Source: Terebella lapidaria (lineage: Eukaryota; Annelida; Polychaeta; Terebellida; Terebellidae). Taken from it: DNA of 64,000 bases. Made by a program: the position numbers and the translations under genes. The stretch covers positions 57,432,451-57,496,450 of the forward strand of contig OX424556.1 in NCBI GenBank assembly GCA_949152475.1. Direction: 5' to 3'. Every line of letters begins with the position of its first letter. Position 1 is the first letter of the stretch. The notes under the pieces are model-generated. The model made no database searches. It was not told where the DNA came from and saw only the letters and a list, made by a program, of their open reading frames with translations. Below are positions 51,301 to 59,524 of this stretch, one piece after another.

Positions 51301-52845
51301 GGGTCATCCGATCCATGAGTTGGATCCTAATCAGATCTCCTACACCACATCAAATGGCTCAAGCTGAAAGCGCTGAAGTTAGGTCAAGAGGGCTACGGTC
51401 AAGGGTTACCGTGTGGTGATCATAAATATCTTGTATGGTCTTGACATTGACTGTGTTGGCTATAAAATGGTCTGGGGATCTTTGTAGAGATGGTGTTGGG
51501 TCCGAGGATAGCCTACTAATCACTGTTCCTAGAAGTGGAAATCTCTATTCTCTGGATTACCTTTTCTAGGAATGGTAGTCGCGCGTACTACCGTTCTGTT
51601 TACACCGGGTCAGTCATCAGCAGTCAACTTTAGATAAAACGAGGGAGAAGAAGAAGAGGAAGAAGAAGAAGTTTTGGTGACCCTTTTACCCAGAATAGTT
51701 TTCTTTGCCTAAATATACATCAGTCACTGTCAACTAATAATATCAAAAATAGATCCTTCGCTATTTCTATGTTGTTTCAACATATACATGTAATGTGTAT
51801 ACATATTGGTGAAGCCATGCACCAGTGCAGCCATGTACACTTTATCAATTAATATAATATGAATGAAAGTTGCAATGAAAATGTATATTAAACTCAATGA
51901 AATATTTCCAGAATCGGGAAAGTGTTTATTTTCTTAAAACAGTTGGACACGACAAGTCCTAGTTGTTGAGTCATCAGAAACAAAACAAGAAATAAGTTTG
52001 TATCGTTTTTCTGTAGGAGGACAGCATGTGTGACGTGAACAGTGATGTCGGAGAGGATGACGAGGACAATGTACCAGGAACACCACCAAGTAAATCACAG
52101 GTACACAGAGTCTACAGGTTCATAGAGCACACGGGTACATAGAACACACAGACTCATAGAGCGCATAAGTAACTAGAGGCACACAGACTCATTGAGCACA
52201 TAAGTACATAGATGCACACAGCTACATAGAACACATGGGTATATAGAGCTCATAGAGCACATTATACATAGAGCACAGACTCATAGAGCACACAGATACA
52301 TAGAGGGACACAATTACATAGAGCACATGGGTTCATAGAGGCACACAAGTACATAGAACAAATGGGTTCATATAGCACACAGGTCCATAGAGCACATGAA
52401 TACATAGAGCACATGGGTCCATTATAGAGCATACCGGTAGGGAGAGCACATGGGTACACAGAGCACACAGGTACATAAAGCATGCAGGTGCATAGATCCA
52501 CAACTGGTGAAGACAGTATCCAGTTCCTCTTTAATGATTTATATTCTGAGGAGAGAAACAAAATTCCCAGTAGGCTACAGCACCCTTGGTGTTATATTTC
52601 AAGAGTTGTCATGCAGAAAGCAGATTGTCTTGTCTTGTGCCTGAATGCCCTAGAAATGATAGAGAATGAGACTTCCTGATACACCTAGGGAGTCGAATGC
52701 AACTGCACCATGTCGTTTTGGTTTTACTCGTATTTTTCAGTTCACATCACTGTTCTTCGGTCTGTCACAAGCAAGTTCCAAGCCATCTCAGAACCCAGGT
52801 TCCGAACACGTGGTATTGGCGGCTGACACTGATGAGGAAGATTGA
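31055..52845 (+). CDS. RAD9: RAD9 homologue (9-1-1 checkpoint clamp subunit)
   Basis: RAD9 pairs with HUS1 and RAD1 in the ring-shaped 9-1-1 clamp, which is loaded at damaged DNA and activates ATR signalling in the nucleus. Thirteen coding exons join in phase: 31055-31088, 36885-36924, 37009-37167, 37310-37424, 43349-43448, 43694-43800, 43946-44052, 44845-44909, 45021-45320, 45723-45824, 45975-46161, 52017-52100 and 52741-52845. Family blocks are [62 protein letters not shown] and the C-terminal LFFG segment. The PCNA-like core is followed by a long Ser/Asp-rich tail, typical of the phosphorylated RAD9 tail. One exon of about 37 nt (equivalent to human residues near LGKAVHSLS) should lie between 31088 and 36885 and was not found. 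The predicted length of about 513 residues exceeds human RAD9A (391) because of the tail. Confidence 0.93.
31871..32518 (+). mobile_element. Unclassified repeat B inserted in H2
   Basis: Its boundaries are set by the broken H2 host: host text caatgacc before and aaggtcaaaacg after. It is homologous to repeat A at 29955. It starts gtagcgattttgcccaaag and ends near gttacactagg. No reading frame is convincing. Confidence 0.65.
32597..32739. mobile_element. 143-bp MITE, copy 1
   Basis: Terminal inverted repeats TGACCTATCCCAAA and TTTGGGATAGGTCA are perfect. It is about 90 percent alike to the copy at 38678 by eye. It is inserted in H2 sequence. Confidence 0.85.
33440..36797 (+). mobile_element. 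DIRS-like retrotransposon, decayed copy 1 (RAD9 intron)
   Basis: Inverted terminal repeats of about 75 bp (33440-33513 and 36722-36797; outer word aacctctgatt against aatcagaggtt) bound it. A gag-like Ser/Asp/Arg-rich region lies near 34880-35450, and a reverse-transcriptase stretch at 36430-36650 includes [20 protein letters not shown] and KGDWMTSI. Reverse transcriptases of this type with inverted ends are typical of DIRS elements. Stops, frameshifts and a length of 3.4 kb (full elements are usually over 5 kb) show it is dead. It lies in the RAD9 intron before the 36885 exon. Confidence 0.75.
36885..36924 (+). CDS. RAD9: RAD9 exon 3 (numbered after a missing exon 2)
   Basis: A 40-nt exon between acceptor tgtccag and donor GGG|gtgagt, encoding [13 protein letters not shown] (family pattern IGDELYLEPLEDG). 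It lies about 90 bp right of the DIRS-like element's end. Confidence 0.92.
36955..37000 (-). mobile_element. Solo H3 5' terminus abutting a RAD9 acceptor
   Basis: It reads accgaaatgcctccaaggct..gacgtctag, the reverse complement of the H3 5' end. It stops 8 bp before RAD9 exon 4, so its last bases form part of the acceptor region. Confidence 0.8.
37009..37167 (+). CDS. RAD9: RAD9 exon 4
   Basis: Acceptor tattacag, donor AAG|gttctt, 53 codons. It begins [20 protein letters not shown] and ends KCKINMK, matching RAD9 LRTVNSSRSAYACFLFAP and RCKILMK. The upstream 45 bp is a mobile-element terminus, so the acceptor tract is partly element-derived. Confidence 0.95.
37310..37424 (+). CDS. RAD9: RAD9 exon 5
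   Basis: Acceptor tgcttgtag, donor CACG|gtaatt, 115 nt. It encodes [20 protein letters not shown] then a stretch ending [15 protein letters not shown] and the LHCKFG-like end are diagnostic of RAD9. Confidence 0.95.
37540..39060 (-). mobile_element. Reverse H1 element remnants (RAD9 intron)
   Basis: A reverse H1 5' end lies at about 37689-37714, directly followed by reverse H1 3' ends at 37723 and 37883 (ggacctttggtccgataacc). Reverse 134-bp monomers fill 38270-38990, with a MITE at 38678. No genes seen. Confidence 0.65.
38678..38821. mobile_element. 143-bp MITE, copy 2, inserted in H1
   Basis: Same termini (TGACCTATCCCAAA and inverse) as 32597-32739. The H1 host reads aaccaa before and aattgtggac after, so the empty site can be deduced. 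Confidence 0.85.
39219..40652 (-). mobile_element. H1 element, reverse, nested in H2
   Basis: It runs from aggttaccggacctatggtc (3' end, with GGACC..GGTCC hairpin) to ggtaacctatctttgg and TTGGCCCTCGGCCTAA (5' hairpin). About six 134-bp monomers lie between. The H2 host resumes on both sides, matching the uninterrupted forward H2 at 6745-6880. Confidence 0.75.
41028..42382 (-). repeat. Three tandem H2 monomers of about 450 bp
   Basis: Units at 41028, 41477 and 41926 share gatagagcctaagtattgg. The first two differ at about one base by eye (acctttttt against accgttttt); the third is more diverged. Confidence 0.85.
42840..43348. other. RAD9 intron sequence, nothing recognised
   Basis: No element or repeat found between the end of H2 and RAD9 exon 6. 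Confidence 0.5.
43349..43448 (+). CDS. RAD9: RAD9 exon 6
   Basis: Acceptor ttttccag, donor ACCAG|gtaatc, 100 nt. It encodes [19 protein letters not shown] and NVLTAHT, matching the family's KTHNL, DCESLQAVF. It follows a 5.9-kb intron made mostly of H1/H2 elements. Confidence 0.94.
43694..43800 (+). CDS. RAD9: RAD9 exon 7
   Basis: Acceptor gggttgcag, donor AATCAG|gtaatt, 107 nt. It encodes [20 protein letters not shown] and [13 protein letters not shown] nearer acceptor at 43630 would introduce an in-frame stop, so 43694 is preferred; it restores R-LL/V-GEAV as in relatives. Confidence 0.9.
43946..44052 (+). CDS. RAD9: RAD9 exon 8, parent of the 55-bp array
   Basis: Acceptor tctttcag, donor CTCAGG|gtaagc, 107 nt. 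It encodes [20 protein letters not shown] and [10 protein letters not shown] (family EGVAITFCLKEFR). The last 27 nt plus 28 nt of intron are tandemly repeated directly downstream. Confidence 0.94.
44023..44590 (+). repeat. 55-bp minisatellite derived from RAD9 exon 8 donor
   Basis: The exon end (gtcactttctgtctaaaag, then agctcagg) plus 28 nt of intron is followed by ten further units with starts 55 bp apart (44081 to 44576). Nearly every unit keeps gagctcagg|gtaagc, a full donor; one has cagg|ctaagc, and the last is truncated. Units still encode [13 protein letters not shown] residues. Confidence 0.95.
44845..44909 (+). CDS. RAD9: RAD9 exon 9
   Basis: Acceptor ctacttgcag, donor GGAAA|gtaagc, 65 nt. 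It encodes [20 protein letters not shown], matching the family's LLSFAES, LSIHFDAPG. Confidence 0.93.
45021..45320 (+). CDS. RAD9: RAD9 exon 10, end of clamp core and start of tail
   Basis: Acceptor catatttcag, donor GCTCG|gtgagt, 300 nt. [20 protein letters not shown] completes the PCNA-like core (family HFVLATLSD). The rest is Ser/Asn/Gln-rich and looks disordered, the start of the regulatory tail. Confidence 0.93.
45723..45824 (+). CDS. RAD9: RAD9 exon 11 (tail, basic)
   Basis: Acceptor aattcag, donor TCTAG|gtgtgt, 102 nt. It encodes [20 protein letters not shown]; the KRRL and TKRP stretches could form a bipartite nuclear localisation signal, which is inference. Phase 2 on both sides. 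Confidence 0.88.
45975..46161 (+). CDS. RAD9: RAD9 exon 12 (tail)
   Basis: Acceptor ttggcag, donor CTACAG|gtatct, 187 nt. It encodes [20 protein letters not shown], then [11 protein letters not shown] and an acidic, Ser-rich run ending VHGLQ. It is followed by a 5.9-kb intron containing the second DIRS-like element. Confidence 0.88.
46290..51610 (+). mobile_element. DIRS-like retrotransposon, decayed copy 2 (RAD9 intron)
   Basis: The left inverted terminal repeat (acctctgatt to accacacatgaaat, 46302-46376) and the next 600 bp match copy 1. The gag-like region is expanded by a 99-bp array (47360-49990). Reverse-transcriptase remnants lie near 50735-50880 (broken [12 protein letters not shown]), and [20 protein letters not shown] at 51141-51200 resembles the region after the DIRS RNase H. 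No right terminal repeat was identified. Heavily stopped and inactive. A GAA-rich tract follows at 51645-51672. Confidence 0.7.
47360..49990 (+). repeat. 99-bp VNTR (33-residue period) in the DIRS gag-like region
   Basis: About 26 units of 99 bp. Because 99 divides by 3, frames stay open on both strands: one plus frame repeats [18 protein letters not shown], and the minus strand mirrors it. The frame in register with the downstream gag-like sequence repeats [20 protein letters not shown]. The long ORFs (up to 501 residues) are therefore not evidence of a gene. Shortened units (9 bp less) occur near 48510, 48700 and 49250. Confidence 0.9.
52017..52100 (+). CDS. RAD9: RAD9 exon 13 (acidic tail)
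   Basis: Acceptor ttctgtag, donor TCACAG|gtacac, 84 nt, phase 0 on both sides. It encodes [20 protein letters not shown] and GTPPSKSQ. Acidic Ser residues fit a CK2-type phosphorylated tail (inference). An array of about 18-20 bp starts at its donor. Confidence 0.87.
52096..52490 (+). repeat. 18-20-bp minisatellite starting at RAD9 exon 13 donor
   Basis: Some 20 loose units of the type gcacacaggtacatagag begin with the donor itself (TCACAG|gtacacagag). Units are diverged (acacatgggttcatagag and others). Confidence 0.85.
52500..52670 (-). repeat. H2-like terminus in last RAD9 intron
   Basis: It contains ggctacagcacccttggtg, the reverse H2 5' hairpin, with a different flank. Probably a solo or related element end. 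Confidence 0.5.
52741..52845 (+). CDS. RAD9: RAD9 last exon and stop
   Basis: Acceptor atttttcag, then [18 protein letters not shown] and a stop TGA ending at 52845 after DTDEED. The FTSLFFG segment corresponds to the conserved RSLFFGS near the RAD9 C-terminus. A polyadenylation signal follows 66 bp later. Confidence 0.93.
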   Translation, partial: FTSLFFGLSQASSKPSQNPGSEHVVLAADTDEED

Positions 52846-52910
52846 AATACAAGTGCCAGAAGTGTTTTGATAGTTACCATGGTTTCATGCATCTCCCTTG
52901 AATGCCACTG

Positions 52911-52916
52911 AATAAA
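52911..52916 (+). promoter_or_regulatory. Likely RAD9 polyadenylation signal AATAAA
   Basis: AATAAA lies 66 bp after the RAD9 stop codon, on the same strand. No cleavage site can be placed from sequence alone; a weaker ATTAAA variant lies near 53046. Confidence 0.6.
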
Positions 52917-53497
52917 TGAGTATTTAGTTTGGTGTTCATTAATTCGATGTAAGGGTTACATAAATGGAGGGTGTGATATGTTTTGTGTATATGTTTATTA
53001 CTAGTATGAATTCTCATCGTTATCTTTGTAGTTGTTATTTGCTGGAATTAAAAGATTTAATAACAAGCGTCTGTTTGTTTGTTACATGCCAGACTCTTCC
53101 ATATGATTGTTTGTTCACACAGGAGTAGTCACGGACCTGGAGCATAGTATTGATGGCCAGCTTTTAAAACATATTCAAAGCTGTAAATATGCTATAAATA
53201 GGTAAACGATCTTGTAAAGAAATTAGCCCAAAGGCTAGGATAGGTTACCAGATAATATGTTTTATATCTTATATATTTAGTCATTTTGTCCTATGGCATG
53301 ACCTTGAAAATAAGGTCCCTGCTCAAATTCAAGGTCACGAGAATATCCAGCATACATGTATATCATTCCCTATATATATCCACAATTGATTTGCTAAGCT
53401 GTAAATTCAGTAATAAGAAAGATATCAGCAATTTTGTCCTATGACTTTGAAAATGAGGTCAAAGGTCAATTTCAAGATCATCAGAATATTCGGCATA

Positions 53498-54837
53498 CTG
53501 TAAATCACGTAATGTTCGCGGTAATGTAATTTTCGCGGATTGCTGTGCACCCGCGAAAATATCATTACCGTGAAAATAAGTTACGATATATAGGCTATAT
53601 ATCGCCGACACTTGTTGCGATGATGAGTGCATGTTTCATCCGCAATAGGCCTACTCGCTTCGAAATATAATTATACATACAAGTCTATGCTCTAATTATT
53701 TTCCATTCGTTTTAATTTATAGTAATACTTTGTACTTTGTAATATGTTCTCAGTGTTTTAACGATTTACATTATTCACATGTATGTCATCGAAGAGAAAA
53801 ACATAGATGTCCGTGATTGTGTCTTAATTTTGTGCATTGTGTATCTGCGTAACAGGCGCTCTGTTACTATCGAGTGTTATCTTTCTGAAGGGAGATCAGC
53901 AAGGGGAAAGTCGCAGGATCATGACGCTTCCGAAATGTTCTTTTCTTTTCAACGCAACAGAATTTAAAGTTTATTTTTTTGCAGATTTTTTAGCCAATGA
54001 AACATTCTTAGTGATCAACACAAATTATGATCGATGATTGAAACACGCCTTACTCAAGCAGAACACACTCTAAACGGCCCGGACTAGTTTTTTTTTTTTT
54101 CAATAATTTTATTTCCAGAAGCATACATATACAATCCTGATACAAGTCAGCATCACAATGTGCAATGAAGCATCATTCATACATTCTTGTCCTATCTCAA
54201 TATCTTACAATAAAATTTAGGTATATCCAAATACTTCCCGTTCGGCCAATATCAAAATTATCTCTTTACGTTCATTTTGTAACAGTGTCTTAAATTGGTA
54301 TATTTAGCCTATTCCCCAATGGTGCCCATTTCTTAATATTTTCAGCTCTTTGCCTCGTATTCTTGAATTTTGTTTCGATTTTCATCCTATCTGATAGGTA
54401 TAAACGGGACTAGTTAATTGTCAACTAAACGGAGACAAAATGAAGTCACATATCGAGTGATCGAGAGAATTGGGCACGCGCGTGAGGCAAGTGACACTGG
54501 CGAGTTGAAGATAGCAGATTTTCTGGGGCAGGCGAGCACTGACAACTAGTTAGTGTGAAAACTTTATTGTCTGGTGATTGTACAAACATATCAAGTAATT
54601 GTGCGTGGGATGGTGGTGGGGATAGGCTTAATCACCGATCATTTTCTCAGTTTCGACGACTGTATACACAAGCTCCCACTTGGTTATTATTGGATTGCGG
54701 GTGGAGGCCTCATGGCTCGATTTTGTTACGATAAGAAATTTTCCGCGGTTTAGAAACCGCGAAATTTTCATACCGCGAAGTAGTTTTGATATCGAAACCG
54801 CGAAATTTGCGTCTCGCCAAATATTCATGATTTACAG
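53498..54837. mobile_element. TIR element (CTGTAAATCA ends, TA duplication)
   Basis: The ends CTGTAAATCA and TGATTTACAG are inverted and flanked by TA on both sides. The H1 host sequence shows the empty site, since the uninterrupted monomer reads ggcatatatcattt. Subterminal regions repeat cgcgaaaatt and ccgcgaaattt hairpins. It is non-autonomous, 1.34 kb, with no transposase. TA duplication suggests a Tc1/mariner-type or related enzyme (inference). Confidence 0.8.
54090..54406 (-). mobile_element. Poly(A)-tailed retroinsertion nested in the TIR element
   Basis: A poly(T) run (54088-54100, poly(A) on the minus strand) preceded by aataaaatt marks a 3' end. The 9-bp word GGACTAGTT flanks both sides (54081-54089 and 54407-54415) as a target duplication. 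The minus strand 5' part reads KFKNTRQRAENIKKWAPLGN; source unknown, perhaps a LINE 3' end. Confidence 0.75.
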
Positions 54838-56130
54838 TACATCAATCCCTATATGTGCACAATTGATTCCTAAGCTGTATATTCGATAGTAAGCGAGATA
54901 TTGGCCATTTTGTGCTCTGACCTTGAAAATGAGGTCAAGGTTATCAGAATATTCAGTGTATATCATTTTCTATATGTCCACAATTGGTTCCCAATCTATA
55001 ACGTCGATAAGAAAGGAGATATCAGGCATTTTGTCCCATGACCTTGACCTGAGGTCAAAGGTCGAATTCAAGGTCATGGCAATATTCATCATATATCATT
55101 TCCTATACGTTTACAATTCATTCCTATGCTGTAAAGTCGATAAGAAGTGAAATATTCCTTTGACCTTGAAAATTAGGTCAAAGGTCAAATGCAAGGTCAC
55201 GACAATTATCAGCATATATCATTTCCTATATTTTCACAATTGATTCCTAAGCTGTAAAGTCGATAATAAGCAAGATATTAGCTATTTTGTCCTGTGACCT
55301 TGAGAACTAGGTCAATCGTCAAATCATAGGTCACGACATTATTCAGCATATATCATTTTCTATATGTTCACAGTTGATTCCTAAGCTGTAAAGTCGATAA
55401 TAAGTGAGATATTAGCCATTTTGTACTGTGACCTTGAAAATTAGGTCAAAGGTCAAAATCAAGGTCACGAGAATATTCAGCATATATCATTTCTTATATG
55501 TCCACAATTGATTCCTATAAATCTCAATATTAAGTGAGATAATTGGAGTAATGTGTCCCATTATAAAGCATATGAGAATTTAACATGGAAAAATCCCAAC
55601 AATATTAAGCATATATCATGTCCACAGTTGATTGCTAAGCTGCAAATTCAATAAACAGAGATATCACCAATTTTGTCCTGTGGCCTTGAAAATGAAGGCA
55701 AAGGTCAAATTCAAGGTCATCAGAAAATTGGCGTATAACATTTCCTATATGTCCATCATTGATTCCCACACTAAGAAGTCAATAAAGCGAGATATTAGCC
55801 ATCTTGTCCTGTCACCTTGAAAATCAAGTCAAAGGATAAGGATAAAATAAGGTCATTGGTCAAGTCGAGGCCACGAGAATATTCAGCATATATCATTTGG
55901 AGTTTGACCTCAATTGATTCCTAAGCTGTAAAGTCGATAATAAGCGAGATATTAGTCATTTTGTGCTCTTGACCTTGAAAATGAGGTCAGACGTCAAATT
56001 CAAGGTCACGAGAATATTCAGCATATATTATTTCCTATAATGTGTCCCATTATTATTTCCCATAATGTGTCCCATTATAAAGCATAGGATAATTTAACAT
56101 GGGAAAGTCCCATTTGGGCCAAGTTTGGGC

Positions 56131-57171
56131 CTTGCAGTGGGCCCTTAAGCGGGCCCCAGACCCTCAGCCTCCCCCAACTCGCTTCGCGACATTTCACGTC
56201 TTGGCCCTCCTTCAGAACCCTTGATCCGCCCAAGATCAGGCTTCCATAAACTCTCTTAGGCCATGCAATTGGACCAAGGAGAGCCCTAGAATACACCATT
56301 GGGGATGCATAAACCCCCGGCCGACATGAGCTCGCTTCGCTCGCCGCTATGTCGGTCAAAAGTCAATCCCCCCCCCTCCCAAAATCCTATACCCGCCCTT
56401 GCAACCTGTCCCCTATAGCGACAGAACCGTCTAGTTTATGAAAATATTCGAACAGACAAATTACATTACTGAAATTCCGAGACGAACACGGTCAGTCTGT
56501 GTGCTTGGTGGGCGCGGTGATCCCCAGAGAAATTTGGAGACATTGATACCTATCAGGTCACTTTTAAGGTGTATCAGAATATACTTTATATACTTGTTTT
56601 GTGTATTTGGTAGTGCTTTTATGTGATAACTATTTACACCAAAGATGAGCCTGGTGGTTTGGGGCGCCGCCCAAGAAAATTTGAAAATTGATGTCTCATA
56701 GATAACTTTTGAGGTGTACGTCGGGTCAGCCGCCACCCCCGCTCCCCCTTCAATCCGCCACTGAAGGCTCAACCCTGAGGTGGAACCGATCTCTGTCAGT
56801 ATATATAAACATTCCGTGCATGTTCCTTTGCAGCAAGTAGTGTAGTCGTTTTGGATGATTGTAAAAAAAAAATATTTGTGAGAACTTGCAATGTTAAATG
56901 TTCTTTAGATAATTTTCTTCTTGAATTAGATAAATCATGCGTATTTTGATATCATAACATCTGAGGACATAATACATTGTGATAAATTGACAATGCATAT
57001 TCCATGCTTGTAGAAGACTTATATTGATTTATTGCTTCTGAATACATGATAACAATATCTTCAAGCAGGCAGCTTGTAACCAGCAGATTACTGATCACAA
57101 CTCTAACAAAAACAGTCAATATTTGTTATAACATTCCACACATTTGGTTTAAAATGTTACAAACCTAGGCT
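56131..57171. other. Non-coding; fragments of G/C-tract interspersed repeats
   Basis: Segments 56340-56400 (cccccccctcccaaaatcc) and 56735-56765 (cttcaatccgccactgaag) resemble hAT-type element ends that recur in marine invertebrate genomes. The rest is unrecognised, with no gene. Confidence 0.4.
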
Positions 57172-58255
57172 AGACGTCAAGGCCTAAAGATGCCTTGGAG
57201 CATTTCATGTGAAGCTCTATTCCTACCTACATGTAACATATACCTAAGAGACCTTGTCGAGAACAATGATGACTCTGAAAACATCTGTGGTCAAAGTTTA
57301 ATAACATACCCCTTAGGCATCTTTGTTTAGAACGTCCGTTCCTGCTTTGTAACACACACCGTTTCTGAGATATCGACGAAGATGAAGAATGCCAAATTAA
57401 CAGAAAAATTCAGCTCAAGGTCGGAGTTCATCCCTGATACCCCTTAGACATGTTCGTCTAGGGTGAAGAGTCTGAAAATATTAAACGCCCGTTTCGCTCA
57501 ACGACGCACTGTTTCTGAGATATTGAAGACACCAGCGGTCGTCTCGACCCATGATACCCCCTAGCCTAGTTTGTCTAGTGCCAGGAGGCCAAAATTAAGC
57601 TCTGTTTCACTCTACGAAACACCGTTTCCGAGATACGGCCAAACAGGAAGTGCAGAGTCAGCGAAAAAAATTCGACACCAGGGGTCGTCTCGACACAAGA
57701 TACCCTCCAGACTAGTTTCTCTAATGCCAGTAGGCCGAAATTAAGCTCTGTTTTACTCTACCACACACCGTTACCGAGATACGGCCAAACAGGGAGTGCT
57801 GAGTCGGAGAGAAAATATTCTGATACCAGAGGTCGTCTCGACCCAAGATACGCCCTAGACCAGTTTGTCTAGTGCCAGAAGGCTGAAATTGAGCACCGTT
57901 TCGCTCTACGACGCACCGTTTCTGAGATACGGCCAAACAGGCAGTGCCGAGTCGGAGAAAAAAAAATCAACACCAGGGGTCGTCTCGACCCAAGATACCC
58001 CTAAACAGGTTTGTCTAGTGACAGAAACCTGAAATTGAGCACTGTTTCACTCTACGGCCAAACAGGAATTGCCGAGTCAGAGAAAAAAAATCGACACAAG
58101 GAGCCGTCTCGACCCATACCTCTAGCCCAGTTTGTCTAGTGCAAGGAGGCCAAAATTGAGCTCCGTTTCGCTCTACGACACACCGTTTCCGAGATACAGG
58201 CAATTAGGTGCCGAGTCGGAGACAAAACCATAAGGGCTTTTCAGCAATTACCTTA
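57172..58255 (+). mobile_element. H3 element copy 3 (diverged)
   Basis: It starts ctagacgtcaaggcctaaag and ends near ccataagggcttttcagc. It has about six diverged monomers with gtttgtctagtgcca and ctacg..caccgtttc. Its monomers differ (gacaccaggggtcgtctcga), so it may be a subfamily. Confidence 0.7.
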
Positions 58256-59213
58256 TTAAAATCAGCAAATCGTGTACAATTCGAAAGTGTATACAGTTGC
58301 ACATAATTAATATGAAATAGATATGATGAGTATGTAAGTTTTTTGCAAATGTTTGCGCACAAAAAAAAAAAAACAGCGAATGTGTGCTTCAGTTTGCTAC
58401 ATTTGGGGATTAGATGCTGTAAACATGATCACTGTACTGCGTTAAGTCAGCACAATATGTACAGTTAACAGTTTAATGTATGTTTGTACACGACAGAACA
58501 TGGATATGATGTTTTCCAGCTGAACATGTGGGTTAAATATTGCACACAATTCTCACACATTGAAAAGTAAGTATGGACGCACTATTTCATACGCTTGCTC
58601 TAAAATACTACGAAGCTACTCCGTTAATTGCTATCAACACAGTATGTACAAGTAATGCTTTACTCGATCTACAATACAGATATGGAAATTATTCCATTTC
58701 CAGATAAATATGTACCACGTGTACGTTACACTATAGCACTGACTGACGATAACTGTGACAGTATCACAGTGACTTGCTGGTATGCGCCTCTGGAAATGAA
58801 TTAAACACGTATATGATCTCCTCCTCAACCAAGTTTATGTTATGAGGGGTGGGTTCTCGATTATTGCTACAGGAGACCTAAGAGTTCATGGCTATACGTA
58901 CATGTTGTATTACAATAATAAAGACTAGAATTTGTGGATAAACCTTATTGATCACTTGGATTATAGGTATCGAGGTTCAGTAAAACCTAAAGTTCTTTAG
59001 ACCTTTTCTTTCATTGTCCCTCGTCGAGATTCCCAAATATACAATGAATACTTAACACTGATTATATATCATATATAGATATAGAATTATGCAAGTCTCC
59101 TGATATAGCTGTCGTTGGCCCGGGTAAAGTATGCTTTACAGCGTTCCTCAATCACAAAAATCGAACAAGAACTCATCCAGAAACATATACTCTTGACTTT
59201 CATTGACCACTAA
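58256..59213. other. Downstream of SDR gene, nothing recognised
   Basis: This would hold the 3'UTR of the minus-strand dehydrogenase gene. I see no clear AATAAA on that strand. Confidence 0.5.
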
Positions 59214-59524
59214 TTACTTGAGCATGACCTTGCCCCTGTTGATGGCTCCCCCACCCATCATAACGTCCTCGAGGCCACACAGCTTGTTGCTCTCGTTCCA
59301 GAGCCGCTCGGCCTGCCTGTAGTCCCGGCCCACGGCCTCAATGTCCACGGCCTTGCAGTCGTACATCAGCTTGCCCACATAGTCCTCCAGGTAGTCCATG
59401 AGCAGGCTCTGTAACACTGACTGGGCGCCCGTCTCCGTCGTCCGGAACAGGAACCATGCGGCCAGGCGCAGCACTTGGCCCTTCACTCCCGGCCAGTTAC
59501 GCAACAGGTGCGACTTGACTGGAC
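59214..59524 (-). CDS. SDR last exon and stop
   Basis: Acceptor catctccag, stop TAA at 59216-59214, 311 nt. It encodes PVKSHLLRNWPGVKGQVLRL, FRTTETGAQSVLQ, YVGKLMYDCK and RLWNESNKLCGLED. These match the RDH C-terminal half. The protein ends INRGKVMLK. Confidence 0.92.

Larger units (their letters stand above)
53223..56130 (+). mobile_element. H1 element downstream of RAD9, split by a TIR element
   Basis: The 5' hairpin ttagcccaaaggctag at 53223 and one to two monomers reach 53495. The array resumes at 54840 after the inserted element and runs to about 56130 with about ten monomers. No 3' hairpin was found. Confidence 0.65.

Noticed and set aside
56075..56359. 94-residue minus-strand ORF
   Set aside because: It spans an H1 end and an unrelated repeat; no recognisable motif.
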